Origin: Glycine soja
Taxonomy: Eukaryota > Streptophyta > Magnoliopsida > Fabales > Fabaceae
Assembly: GCF_004193775.1 (NCBI RefSeq)
Contig: NC_041019.1
Location: 1,681,501 to 1,745,500, forward strand
Length of the DNA stretch: 64,000 nt
Reading direction: 5' to 3'
Made by a program: the position numbers and the translations under genes. This document shows, one piece after another, positions 1-11,800 of the stretch. The notes below the pieces were generated by a model. That model worked only from the letters and a program-made list of their open reading frames with translations. It was not told where the DNA came from and ran no database searches. The first letter of the stretch is position 1, and every line of letters starts with the position of its first letter.

Positions 1-1513
1 GCGTGTCAAGGATCCCTTGTTCAAAAGGATGGGAGCTTCTAGATTGGCTCGTTTTGCAGTAGATGGTAAGTTTTACTATCTGTATCTTTGTGTCACTAAT
101 TGCTTGCTGTTGTTGTTTTATGACCCATATTTCTTTGGCACATGACATATATATTGAATTGTTTATTAATTGTTAGTCATTTGCATATTAGGGCAGTTGT
201 TTTCTAGAACAGATTCCTATTCTTGCAACAAGCATATTTTCATTATCCTTGTGCTTTACACTAGTGACATTTAGTCATTTAGTATTAATCTCAGCTTATT
301 CTTGAAATGACAATTTTGGTTGAAGGGGAGAGTTGATGGGAGATTTTGAACTTGGATAAAAGAGTCATAGATTGAAATTTTTCTCTTGAACTGATAATCA
401 AATAGTTATTGAGATTTTTAATTGAGCTGCATTTGTTAAGAAGTCACGGCTAAAAGAGTTACCTAGTTGTCAGTTATACTATTTTCATGACTAAGCAGCA
501 AGCACAGATATTGCAGTGATACACAACCGAGAGCATATTCTCCAAAAGGCAAATTGCCTTGATGCAATTTGCTAGTTTGTACACTGATAGAATTGCTTAT
601 TTATCAATAGTGTTCCAATGTATAGGTATCTCATGGCACTGATTAAGGATAAAACATGGTGATTTATTCCTTTCTAAAATCTTTTGTCCCTGCACAAGTT
701 GTTTATATTAAACATTGTTTACCTTACTTTTGCTCACAAGATGAAAGAAGGAAGAAGATAGTTGAGATGGGTGGAGCTCAAGAACTCTTAAATATGTTAA
801 GCACTGCTAAAGACGACCGTACACGGAAAGAAGCATTGCATGCTCTTGATGCACTGTCACAATCAGGTGAAATCATAATTTTAATATTTTTTTAAATAGT
901 TATTATCATGCTGGTGGAGAGGTAGATTATTGTGATCAATTAGTACCTTTGTGGTTCTAAATAGTAAACCAGAAATGCCCAACCACTTATGGAATTTGTT
1001 AATTTATTTGTATAATATTGAGCTGGAAATCAATTTTATGAGCAAAGTGTGATAAGAAGCATATGAAACTTTTATATGTTTCCAGTTTCTGTTATCCTTA
1101 TTCAATAGATATGGGCTTGTAAAGATGAAAATGAACATAAATTGTTTTGTGCATTAATTTTGGGACATATTATACGTGCACAAGCTTATGTGTAACAATA
1201 TCTATACCTGCTACTTTCCCTGTCAACATATTGATTTTTAAGAATCCAGTTCAAGTAATATTTATGAGGTTGAAAGATATGCAACAGTACAACCAAATTA
1301 GTAGTGCTAGCTAGTACTAGCCTTTTCTGTTCTCTTTCGATTGAGATAAGCTACTTCAATGTTATAGATGAAGCTCTTGCATCCTTGCATCATGCTGGGG
1401 CCATTTCAGTAATTAGGTCTGCACCAAATTCACTTGAGGATGCAGAAGTTGAGGGATTCAAGTTGAGCTTGATGAAAAGATTTCAAGATCTCAGATATGA
1501 TGTGCCATCATGA
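1..1513 (+). CDS. ARM-repeat protein, 3' end only (partial)
   Basis: Three exons can be read: 1-65, 741-866 and 1368-1513, with GT-AG introns, consistent phase (each intron after codon position 1) and a TGA stop at 1511-1513. The joined 3' part reads from RVKDPLFKRMG to RYDVPS. It contains the helical pattern of an armadillo repeat: ERRKKIVEMGGAQELLNML, then RTRKEALHALDALSQS and ALASLHHAGAISVI. ARM repeats form a superhelical protein-binding surface; the partner cannot be inferred. The 5' part lies outside the window. Its position immediately before AAT and alpha-SNAP matches the gene known as Glyma18g02570 at Rhg1, in whose 3' part the amplified segment of resistant lines is reported to begin (recalled). 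The assignment as an ARM-repeat protein is firm; the gene name is inference. Confidence 0.8.
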
Positions 1514-4500
1514 CTTGAGGTGCATGCCTCCTTTTGCTTTATGTTTTTGGTTGGTTGGAGCATGAAATAACATGATATGAGAAATTAAGCTGGCAACCAA
1601 AGCTTTTGTGGGGAAGAGTACTTGAAATTACTGTGTATCATTTGACCAAATCTAATGGAAGATTATAGTTCTATTGTCATTTTAGTTTTTTTCACTTGTC
1701 AAATGCGATTTGTCGCTCATTGTTCTGTCAATCATAATAAAATGGAAAAGATTTATGTGCATGTCAATTTTTATTTTTTGAAATATGTGTTTAGAAGATA
1801 AAAGATTACAACAAACTAGTATTGAAGTTGTAAGTGTTTAGATACTGTAATTGTATATTTGGTTAACACTACTAGATTAAATTTAAGCCTCAACTTTCAA
1901 ATGTGATTGATCATATAATGTCATAAAATGTGTGTAATTATAGGTTGATGCTTTAATTGTTATTTACATATGCCTCAACTCTCAACCGTATGTCATCATC
2001 AGGCTTCTTGTTTAGGTTCAGCTGGCGCCTTGCTCGTTCTATTTTGTTCGTATTCCTTTGTTCATTCGATGTTTTTTTAGGAAAATATGTTCGTTGAAAG
2101 AAAAAATCAGTCAACAGAAGATACATGCCCTTACTTTTCTCTACTCCACGTCTCCACCTACCCTAACCCTTGGAGTTACTTTTCAATTGAGCACGTTAAC
2201 AAGCCTAACTAAACGTGGTTCTGTGGAGATAATATACTAAAAAAATATTATTTTTTATTTAATTTAATAAGACTTGTGCGCGTAACTCTTTTCAAAGTGC
2301 TAGCTTTCTTTTTTGGTGAATTTTCAAAGTGCTAGGTGAATATGCGTATTTGGAGATAGAAAGCTTTTTTTTTTGGGACACAAAAGCTTGTTTAACATGT
2401 GATAAACTTAAAACTAATAATCATTTTTTTTAATTATCCCTATTCAATGTTTTAGTTTTAAAAATACCCCATTTGGGAAAATAGCCCATCTGTGGATGTA
2501 AAAATTACTAGAGTACAAGTTAATTAGGGTTAGTTGTTTTTTTTTTCTTTCTTCTTTTCCTACGAGATCAAGAGGAACGGAGCAAAATCATGTTTTTTCT
2601 TCCACCAAAATAACATAAAATTTTAAAACAAAATACTAAAATAATAGGTTATAATATATTTCTTTTCCTTCATTTTATACTTAGTCTTTTATTTAAAAAA
2701 AAAAACATCATTCTAGTTATTTAACTCTCACATTTGAGTTAATGTTATACTTTTGAAACTTCAGTCATTTTTTTATTATTTTAGATACAATTTTGAGCCT
2801 TTTTTTTATTAATTAAAGATATAAAATTTGTCTCATTAAATTAAACTATGAATCCAATTAATGTTCAAACAAAACATAAATCCTTAACATGATGAAAATT
2901 GAATGAAAAATGAATTTCATAAGCAATTGGAAAACTGAAAAAAAAAATCTAATAACAATATTTGAAAATCTATTAACAATGAGCAGTAGGCTTCTTTGGA
3001 ACTTGAAATGAAGGATAAAAGAGTCATTGGAAATAAATCTCAATTAATTGAAAGATATTTTTTAGATAATGTCATTAAATAGAATAAAAATAATCAAAAT
3101 TTGCTTATATTTGAATCTAATAAAAAAATTGTTGATTACTCTTTTTGTCTCGAATATAAACAAAAAATACTTTGAGTATTAGTCTCAAATAAAAGTAAAA
3201 TTTAACTATTGTTACTTTATTTAATGAGATATTCCTAAATTATATTTTATTTAATTAAAGTTTTATTACTTATTATCTCTTTTTTTTATTTTTGATATGA
3301 ACTTTCAAGAAAGTGTAGTTCAGAAGAAGAAATTTTTTTTTAATAAGAATGGTGTAATTAAATAATCTAATTATCTAACTACTAACTTTTTGAATAAACC
3401 GTAAGTTAATTTCTTTTATATAGAAAGAAGTGATTAAATTAATTTTAAAAGAGTTCCTCTTCATTTTAATCATTAATTTTTTTGAAATTCAATAATCAAT
3501 ACCTACTCATTACAATAATAAAATACAAAAACTTCTTCATGAAATAAATTGATTCCTTGTGTACTATAATTTAGTGTAGCTGGACACATATTAGTGCCCC
3601 GTGGCCGTGTGTTGTGCTTTTTTGTTGGGCGAAACAAGGGCCAAAGCGACGAATCACTTCCTTACGTGACACACCTCTGTCTAATAGACGATAGGCCAAA
3701 GTCACCAATACTGTTTGATTGAGTATTTTTTAATGCCACATATCATATCTGTCAGCGTCACATGTTCAAATAAATCCCTAGTAAAAACGCCAGAAAACAA
3801 TTTTTGGACTTTGGACTAGTTACAATTTTTCAACGTCACATCTTTAAATGATTTCGTCTCTATTTAGTAGTTGTTTTTAATGCGGCCATGCCCACTTTCT
3901 CGTTACAAAGCATGCATTTTATTATTTGAACGAAAATATTTAATATTGTGTATTACTCGTTTTACACAATTGCTTTTATTCTTTTTTTATTTTTATTTTT
4001 TAAATACAGTCATCTTTAAAAACAAAATCTTCGATCATTCCATTTCATTGTTCACAAAACATTATCCTATCACATGCACCCTATGTAATATAATACACGG
4101 TTGTGGATAAAATAATTCTGCACCTGCCCAACTTTTGTATTGATATCATTTTTTTATTTCCTCTATATTTTCCATATTTATATATTAATTCTATCACTTT
4201 CCTGCACCCCAATAAGTCATGCTCCAAATATTATTGTTTTGGATAAGCATATTGCACAATCTATTCTTGGCTTCTTCATGACCATGACACGGCAATGGAG
4301 ACGAACGATAATGAAAGGCGCGTAAATCATTTGAAAGGTTGAATTATGTACCAAATGCTATTATATTAGCATTTCATACGCCATTCTAACAATAATGAGA
4401 ACGAGTTGCCCCACAATTGATCAATATTTGTATCCTTGCACGGCACAAACTTGTAAGATATGGCCCCAACTTCGTCACCCCATCAAGTTGATTTCATTTC

Positions 4501-4711
4501 TTTAATATTTGGTATTTTACATAGAAATGCTGCCACAAGACATGAATTCTACAATAAACAACAAGGGATCCAAAATACAAAAGTAACACAATCGCCACAG
4601 CAACCAAATGCCTCTAGAATCTCCCCAGCCATACCCTCTCTCCCCAAATAAAATTTTCTATACATATAAAAAAAACAATAGAAGGGGAGAAATGAGAGAA
4701 CCAGCTTGTAT
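1514..4711. other. AT-rich spacer between the ARM-repeat gene and AAT
   Basis: Contains the 3' UTR of the ARM-repeat gene at its left and the 3' UTR of AAT at its right; the two genes are convergent. No reading frame here resembles a protein. Homopolymer A and T tracts are frequent. A slightly less AT-rich island at about 3590-3720 has no coding signal that I can see. Confidence 0.6.
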
Positions 4712-7099
4712 TTATGACTTGCTACTAAAAGCATTATATATGTTGGTGGAAATGGCAAGCACACTTGTAACCACAGCTAGTATAATCATTATCAGTGCAA
4801 TAATTTTGTCTCTTCTCGTTGATATACCTTTAACATCCCTGTCATCAGAAACAATGAAAATTAAGAGACTAATTTATTTATTTATTCAATTCAATTTTCA
4901 ACTTGAGCTCTACTTTATCAGAAGTCAATAAGTCTATGCTAGATTACCTTAAAACAATAGAGCCGGGGAAAATGAAGGCAAGGCACACTGCGGATGAGGA
5001 TCCCAGGAACTGAAAGAAGTACCAAATATCTGGGATTGCTATAGCTGCAAGGTAGGAGAATACAAGCAGCACCAGAGTGAGGATCATAAATCTTTTGTTG
5101 TCTGTGGCTAGCATAGGCTTCTTAGGGAAGAGAACTTCATCTATGTTGGTTCTCAAAGAGAAGTTCAAGAGAGGAAACACCAGCATGATGTGGAGGGCAT
5201 AGCTTACACGGACCAAACTATTGAGCAAGGAACCAACTGCTGAACCAGCATTCTGGTCAAAATTGATGAGAATGTCTGACTGGGTTGAATCCCCAAATAA
5301 CATGTACCCAAATAAGCCTATTGCAAGGTAGATCACAGCACAAAGCAATAATGCTAATCGAACTGCTGTTGTCATTTGGGATGCCTTGGCAAGCTCAAAC
5401 CCAATGGGGTGCACTGAAAGTAAAATCAACCATCAGCACAGAAATTTTCTAGGCATACCCTTAAAAAAAATGAGCAAATCCATTAGGCCAATTACCATTA
5501 AAGTGAAATGTGAAGGCTGTGACAACAACAGGAACTGCAGTGAACAGATCAAAGAATGAGGTTTGGTAGTCTAGCCGAGGAAACAATCTAGGAGTTTGTG
5601 TTTTTCCTTGCACCAGAGCTGTGATAGCCAACCCACAACATATGCCAACAAATGCCACTGCAAGAAGAGTTGACACTGCAGAGCTGTACTTCAAGGACTC
5701 TACCAATTCCAAAACACCAAGAGGAAGAACCCATGTTAGTTACTGAAACTCTTCAATTCCAAATACACAAGAAAGCATGTTATATAACAAAATATTCAAT
5801 TGTAACACTCACCTACACGTTTGTACAATACCAATGGAAGCATAACAAAGACCAAGGTGAAAAGCAAAGCAAATTCCCGGGAATTCCACCAGTGAATTCC
5901 AAACCACTGTTGCAAAATGCCCAAATGCACTTCCCCTCCATTTTGCTTTCCAGATAGCACATCTCCTGTTGTTCAACAAAAGGTAATTATTAAAATACAT
6001 CTATTTTTTTCTTTCATCTTCTTTCTACTACATTTTCTTCTTATATTTCTCTTTATTTCCTGTCATTTCACTTTTTTTTTTCCTGTCTTTCTTCTACCCA
6101 TTACATAGACCAAAAATTGAGGTGTGCATTGCGGAAACAGATTCCCCACATTCACTTTTTTTTTTTCATGAATCAGAACTATTAGATTGAATATCGAAGG
6201 TTATATTTGGAATACATATTTTAAGAGTATGTTTGGATACAAAGTTAGAAGTGCATTTGACAACTTTTGGGAGCTCCTCTAATGGAAAAAGATTAATATT
6301 TTTAGTAGAAAACTCTCAAAAACACTTCTAGTTTGTATCGAAACAGGCCTAAGTTAGATTCATTGAGATAAGTTATGAGTAATACAATCTGTATTTAACA
6401 GTGAATTCCCAGCGGTAGGAAATCCCGATCCTTACATTTCCATTATCTTGTTAAATTAATTACCATACACAAACATTAAAGAAAACGACTTACTACATAT
6501 ATTTTTTCAAAAAATGAACCTTTCTATTTATAGTAAAAAAAATAAAAAACAAATTTCACTTATTATTAGCAACAATTTCACCAATCAAAATGAATCTGAC
6601 TGAAAACCCGGCAAAACTCAGAACAAGCATACCAAACCAAAAACATGAAAAAATCTACATTTTTTTTTTTCCTTTTTTACGAATTCAGTAGAAAGGAAAT
6701 TAAAAAAAAAGGGAAAAGTTTCGTTACGTTACCGATGATGATAAGGTAGAGAATTAAACCCCCAACGTTGGTGATGATGACGCAAACTTGCGCGGCTAAT
6801 GCTCCACCCGATCCGAACGCCTCCCTCATGACGCCAGCGTACGTCGTCGTTTCGCCGGAGTGCGTGAACCGCATCAGGAAGTCCACGGACAGTTCCGCCA
6901 GCACGGCCACCACGAGAATCATCGCGAAAGCGGGAACTACGCCGAGAACCTTCATGATCGCCGGAATCGACATGATTCCGGCGCCGACTATGCTGGTGGC
7001 CACGTTGAACACCGCGCCGGGGACGGAAGCCGGCGGCGGCGTTCCTTTGGAATCCCCCAGGAGGGGGACGCTGACTCCGGCGGCCGGAGACATGCCGGA
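4712..7099 (-). CDS. AAT: AVT6-type amino acid transporter (Rhg1 AAT)
   Basis: The five coding exons, in transcription order, are 7099-6733, 5965-5813, 5699-5496, 5413-4948 and 4838-4712, giving 438 residues. All introns are GT-AG with matching phases, e.g. the GGA-GAT junction restoring the family motif IIGDVLSG. The protein belongs to the Aa_trans (AAAP/SLC38-like) family: a short hydrophilic N-terminus, then GAVFNVATSIVGAGIMSIPA in TM1, and about 11 membrane segments ending NIYNAFSSKS. AVT6 proteins export amino acids from vacuole or vesicle membranes. The start is taken at the first in-frame ATG (7099); the frame is open for at least 33 codons upstream but without ATG. At Rhg1 this gene (Glyma.18G022400) is one of three whose amplification contributes to cyst-nematode resistance, with reported links to glutamate homeostasis and jasmonate (recalled). 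The first exon is much more GC-rich than its surroundings. Confidence 0.93.
6222..6353. mobile_element. Small inverted-repeat element (MITE) in AAT intron 1
   Basis: The left end reads GTTTGGATACAAAGTTAGAAGTG. The right end, reverse-complemented, reads GTTTCGATACAAACTAGAAGTG. These are imperfect terminal inverted repeats of about 28-30 bp enclosing about 75 bp, in a 132-bp element with no coding capacity. The TTTGGATA-type terminus resembles hAT-like plant MITEs. Boundaries are approximate and the TAA flanks may be the target duplication. Confidence 0.55.
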
Positions 7100-7880
7100 G
7101 GCAAAATTGTGAGGATCGGAGAAAGTGCGGTGGCGGTGTGCGGTGCCTGGCAGCCTACTATCTTTGAATTGAATGGTTTTTGTTTTGTTGTCTCTCACGA
7201 AAATTTCACTTCCTCTCTCTTTATAAATGATACAAGTGGATTTGGGAAGTTAAGAAAACAAAAAATGAAGTTATAATAAGTAAGATTTTATTTTATAAGT
7301 TTTGTAGGATGAAAAGAAATATAGTTGAATGAGGAAATTTCATTGAAAATAGTTAGCTAGATTTTATAATAGAGATTAAACAATAATAAAATCTGCAGAT
7401 ACTTCAACATGAGTATGATAATAATAATAATAAAAAATTGTTGTTTTCTATTTTTACTTCAACATGGACTGAAATTCATATGAAATTTTTTGAATAGTCT
7501 AAATTTTATTTTTATTTAATTTAATATTCATATCAAAGTTATTTCATACTGAAAAAAATATTAAATACTAGCATTCTATTATTACCATTTGGAGGAATGA
7601 TTGAAAGAGTGTTAAAGTGCACCTTTTCAGTCAACAGTTAAAAATAAGGCGTTTAATTCAATTCAATATTAGAAAGTTAAGTTGGCTGTATAATAATAAC
7701 AGTGGTAGTAAGTAGTAGAGTGAAAGAAAAAACTTTTTAGCCAAAATATTTAAATCAAGACTAGAAGATATGCAAATCAGAGATTACATTGGATGATACG
7801 GTCGACCAATAAAAAATAAAAGAAAAAACATAAATTGGGATGTTCAAATACTAATAATAATAACTCTAAACAAACATTAA

Positions 7881-7886
7881 CACGTG
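7881..7886. promoter_or_regulatory. G-box (CACGTG)
   Basis: Perfect palindromic CACGTG, the bHLH/bZIP binding core, between the divergently transcribed AAT and alpha-SNAP genes. Occupancy and function are unknown; a 6-bp site has appreciable chance occurrence. Confidence 0.35.
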
Positions 7887-8729
7887 AGTTTTCTTTCCCA
7901 CGTTGTAATCATTTTGAATTTTTAAAATGTTATGACACAAATAATAAGTTAATAATAATTATAATTTAACATTTGAATTGATAAAAGTGTTTAGTTTTAT
8001 TGTAGATTAAACTAATCTTTCTTCGAGTAAAAATAACATTAAATTCCTACACAACAGGTTTATCAGTTTATAGAGTAATAACACTCTTATTCTTAATCGT
8101 TTTCTTTTCTGGAAGAAAAAATAAATCTTAGTCTTGTTATTTTTTTTGAGAATGTAAAATATACCTTAAAAAATTCCCTTAAAGTTTGTATAATTTTTTG
8201 GTATGTAAATATATTTATAAATAAAAAAATGTTTGCGAAAAGTAATATTTACATAACAAACACTATTTACAGAACATTGATGAAATTATTTTTAGATATA
8301 TAATTATTAATACGAATATATGAATATGTTATTAAAGTAATCAATAGTTTGTCAATTTATTTTTTATTCACATAATTGCTATTTTTTTCTCGGTTTGTTT
8401 TTTCGTTAAAAAACCTTGCATTGGAGGAAGGCCAATGCTAGTTATAAAAATATAAAACATGATTTGAATATAAAATTATTTTTAGTCGAAAAACAATGAA
8501 TTATGTTGCAAGTATCACTATTGAAAAAATGCCAAAGGAGCCCAAGAAGGTGAGGCCCAAACTGAAAGCGTGAAGCGGCCCAAGACTGAGTGAGGAAATA
8601 AATAATTATCCAGAAAATCGGAAATGGACAATCCTTCTTGTTACGCAATTCTGAATTTGCGGGTTTTGGATTTGGACTTGGTCGTCAACACAGTCTAATT
8701 AATATCTTTTTGCTCCTTCGCTTATGAAT

Positions 8730-8750
8730 CTTCTTCTTCTTCTTCTTCTT
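8730..8750 (+). repeat. (CTT)n microsatellite in the alpha-SNAP 5' UTR
   Basis: Seven CTT/TTC units end about 70 bases before the alpha-SNAP ATG. Such pyrimidine repeats are common just downstream of plant transcription starts and can vary in length among accessions. Confidence 0.8.
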
Positions 8751-8817
8751 GTTCCTGCAACGCACTGAATTCGATCAATCAATCCATCTTCAATTGCTTT
8801 GTTTCGATCGGAGGAAA

Positions 8818-11800
8818 ATGGCCGATCAGTTATCGAAGGGAGAGGAATTCGAGAAAAAGGCTGAGAAGAAGCTCAGCGGTTGGGGCTTGTTTGGCTCCAA
8901 GTATGAAGATGCCGCCGATCTCTTCGATAAAGCCGCCAATTGCTTCAAGCTCGCCAAATCATGTTTTTCCTCTTTCTCTCTACTTTTTTTAAATTCCATT
9001 TCGTGTCTCCTCAAAATGTTGATTTAGTGTCATAAATCATAATTATTATTCTCTTCTATTGTTGTTATTTTATTGTTATTACTTCAATCGACGAGTGTGT
9101 TGAGTTTTGAGGTGTCCGATTTCCCGATTAATTGAAGTATAGTTTTAATCTGATTTTACTGGAAAATATTTTTTGCCTGATTTTTGTTTTTTGGAACAAT
9201 TACTAGCATATAAATTAGAATTGTGGAAGAAGTACGACAATCAACTCTGTGTTGTTTGTGACTGCGCTCACTTTCAATTTGACGACTAATCTCTTTATTT
9301 TGTTGAAAGCGACGAACTTTGAAATTGATGTTGGAATAGTTCTGTTTATTGTTCTTGATTTGATCTATGTGGCATTTTAGGGGACAAGGCTGGAGCGACA
9401 TACCTGAAGTTGGCAAGTTGTCATTTGAAGGTAACATTCATCAGACTTGGGGTTTTGGAGTGGGCTGAATCTCTTTTGCATCCTTTAGTTCTCTATTGAG
9501 CCTGCAATGACATTGTTGTGTTCTGTTTCCATTTAGTTGGAAAGCAAGCATGAAGCTGCACAGGCCCATGTCGATGCTGCACATTGCTACAAAAAGACTA
9601 ATATAAACGGTATGCATGTGTCTCAGTTGTTACCACTACATGCACTACAATACTTTCTCATTTATGATTTGTGCTTTAAATGCTGCTCTTGCTTCCATGC
9701 AGCAAGGCCAATTCCTTTTAGCCTCAATGTTTCTCTGTATAACTTTAATGTAAATCATATAAAACAATTGTTACCTTTTTGCATGAACAAATTATATAAA
9801 GCAAATCTCTTTGTTTAATCTTTACATATGTGTAAATCAAATACTGGGCTTCATATCGATAAGGTCTAAGTAGGGGTTCAGTCTTTTATTTGGATTAGTT
9901 TAAGTCAGAAATTGAAGTTAATTTGTGCTTGCATAAGTTGCTTCCATCTGATTGCTTTCTTTTTATGGCTGTCTGTATGTCATAGCCTTATTTTGATTTG
10001 TTATTTGCTGACTATTATTAGATTGGAACTCATGATCATATCCCTAAGCAGGAGCAAATTATTTTGCTGTCTTGCTTGTCTTAGTATGTCCCACTTGCAT
10101 TAGGAAGAACTAAGACAATTAAAGTTACCTTTTCTTTCTTTGAATACAGAGTCTGTATCTTGCTTAGACCGAGCTGTAAATCTTTTCTGTGACATTGGAA
10201 GACTCTCTATGGCTGCTAGATATTTAAAGGTATATTATGTTTATGATATTGATATCTCTTCTCCTGGGTATGATTTTTAATTTATTCTCTTGCCCATATC
10301 CCAGATTTTAGATATTGATCCTGTAATAAAATGCGTTGAAGTATACTAAGTTATCTGAATCCCTATTAACATGTTTTAACTGGGTTCACTATTTTATACA
10401 CAGGAAATTGCTGAATTGTACGAGGGTGAACAGAATATTGAGCAGGCTCTTGTTTACTATGAAAAATCAGCTGATTTTTTTCAAAATGAAGAAGTGACAA
10501 CTTCTGCGAACCAATGCAAACAAAAAGTTGCCCAGTTTGCTGCTCAGCTAGAACAGTAAGATATTGTCCTTTCTGCATATATTATCTCTTTTATTATGCT
10601 GATGAATTGATCAATATTTCTTCAACTTGGGTTTATTCTTTAATTGGTTAGTAATTTCTTCTGAGAACTTTCTTTCTGGCCTTTATTTTGTTCAGTACCC
10701 TTTCTCTAACCCACTCTCCTCAGGTTAACATTAGCTTAGGTCAGTGTAGGTTGTTTGACACTGAGTTGTTATTGGTATGGATGTATGGTCTATTATGATC
10801 TCAATGGAAATCTAGCATATTTTTTTTCCACAATCCATAATATGATGACTTGTGTACATGGTGTGAATAAAAGTCAGTCCATTGCTGCATTTGGTATTGG
10901 TTACGTGTTACTGTACTTTCTGCATATATTATCTCTTTTATCATGTCGATGATTTGATTAATATTTCTTCAATTTGGATTTATTCTTTAATTGGTTAGTA
11001 ATTTCTTCTGTGAACTTCTAGTTAGAGCATGAACTGCTAAAGAAATCCAAAACTTTATTTTTTACATGGAAGGAACTTTATCAGAGTTTTATTTATTTAT
11101 TTATTTTTATGTTAAATTGAACTTTAACTGTTTCTATGTTATGATAACTCTTCTTCAGATATCAGAAGTCGATTGACATTTATGAAGAGATAGCTCGCCA
11201 ATCCCTCAACAATAATTTGCTGAAGTATGGAGTTAAAGGACACCTTCTTAATGCTGGCATCTGCCAACTCTGTAAAGAGGACGTTGTTGCTATAACCAAT
11301 GCATTAGAACGATATCAGGTCTAAGTTTTTTCAATAGTTCACTTCTGGAGACTGGACAGCTTATTTGTTGCTAAATTATTTAGATATGTTTTTATTTTGC
11401 AGGAACTGGATCCAACATTTTCAGGAACACGTGAATATAGATTGTTGGCGGTAGGTCACTGGTTTTGAAATTTCGTTATGAATTTTTTATGACCAAGTAA
11501 ATTGGATTAGAATATTTGAACTTCTTTGTAGCTGTCTCCTGGGTCATAATGTTTTATTATATTTTTGTATTTATCATAGCATTGTGATAGCCCTGTTACT
11601 ACTTTGTTTGCTGATTTACTCATACATTTGCCAGATGAAACTGACATTTTTTTTTAATCCTGGTGGATAGGACATTGCTGCTGCAATTGATGAAGAAGAT
11701 GTTGCAAAGTTTACTGATGTTGTCAAGGAATTTGATAGTATGACCCCTCTGGTAAGCTCCAAAAGTTGTTAAATAGGATAACTTCTAGTGGTGTTTAACA

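Larger units (their letters stand above)
7100..8817. promoter_or_regulatory. Shared divergent promoter region of AAT and alpha-SNAP
   Basis: AAT is transcribed leftwards and alpha-SNAP rightwards from this 1.7-kb AT-rich spacer, so both promoters and 5' UTRs must lie in it. A palindromic G-box core CACGTG is at 7881-7886 with a second ACGT core about 18 bp on (CCCACGTT). A pyrimidine CTT microsatellite sits just before the alpha-SNAP start. No clear TATA box was found for either gene. Promoter function is inferred from position. Confidence 0.5.

Noticed and set aside
7100..7198. In-frame N-terminal extension of AAT beginning VRDNKTKTIQFKD
   Set aside because: The frame is open but contains no ATG; it most likely lies in the 5' UTR. 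The first ATG (7099) gives a normal-length protein.
6768..7276. Two long + strand open frames opposite AAT exon 1
   Set aside because: They are shadows of the GC-rich coding exon; no protein-like features or independent signals.
8963..9380. Search for the copia retrotransposon reported in intron 1 of Peking-type alpha-SNAP
   Set aside because: The intron is 418 bp with no LTR, primer-binding site or gag-pol coding; the insertion is absent.
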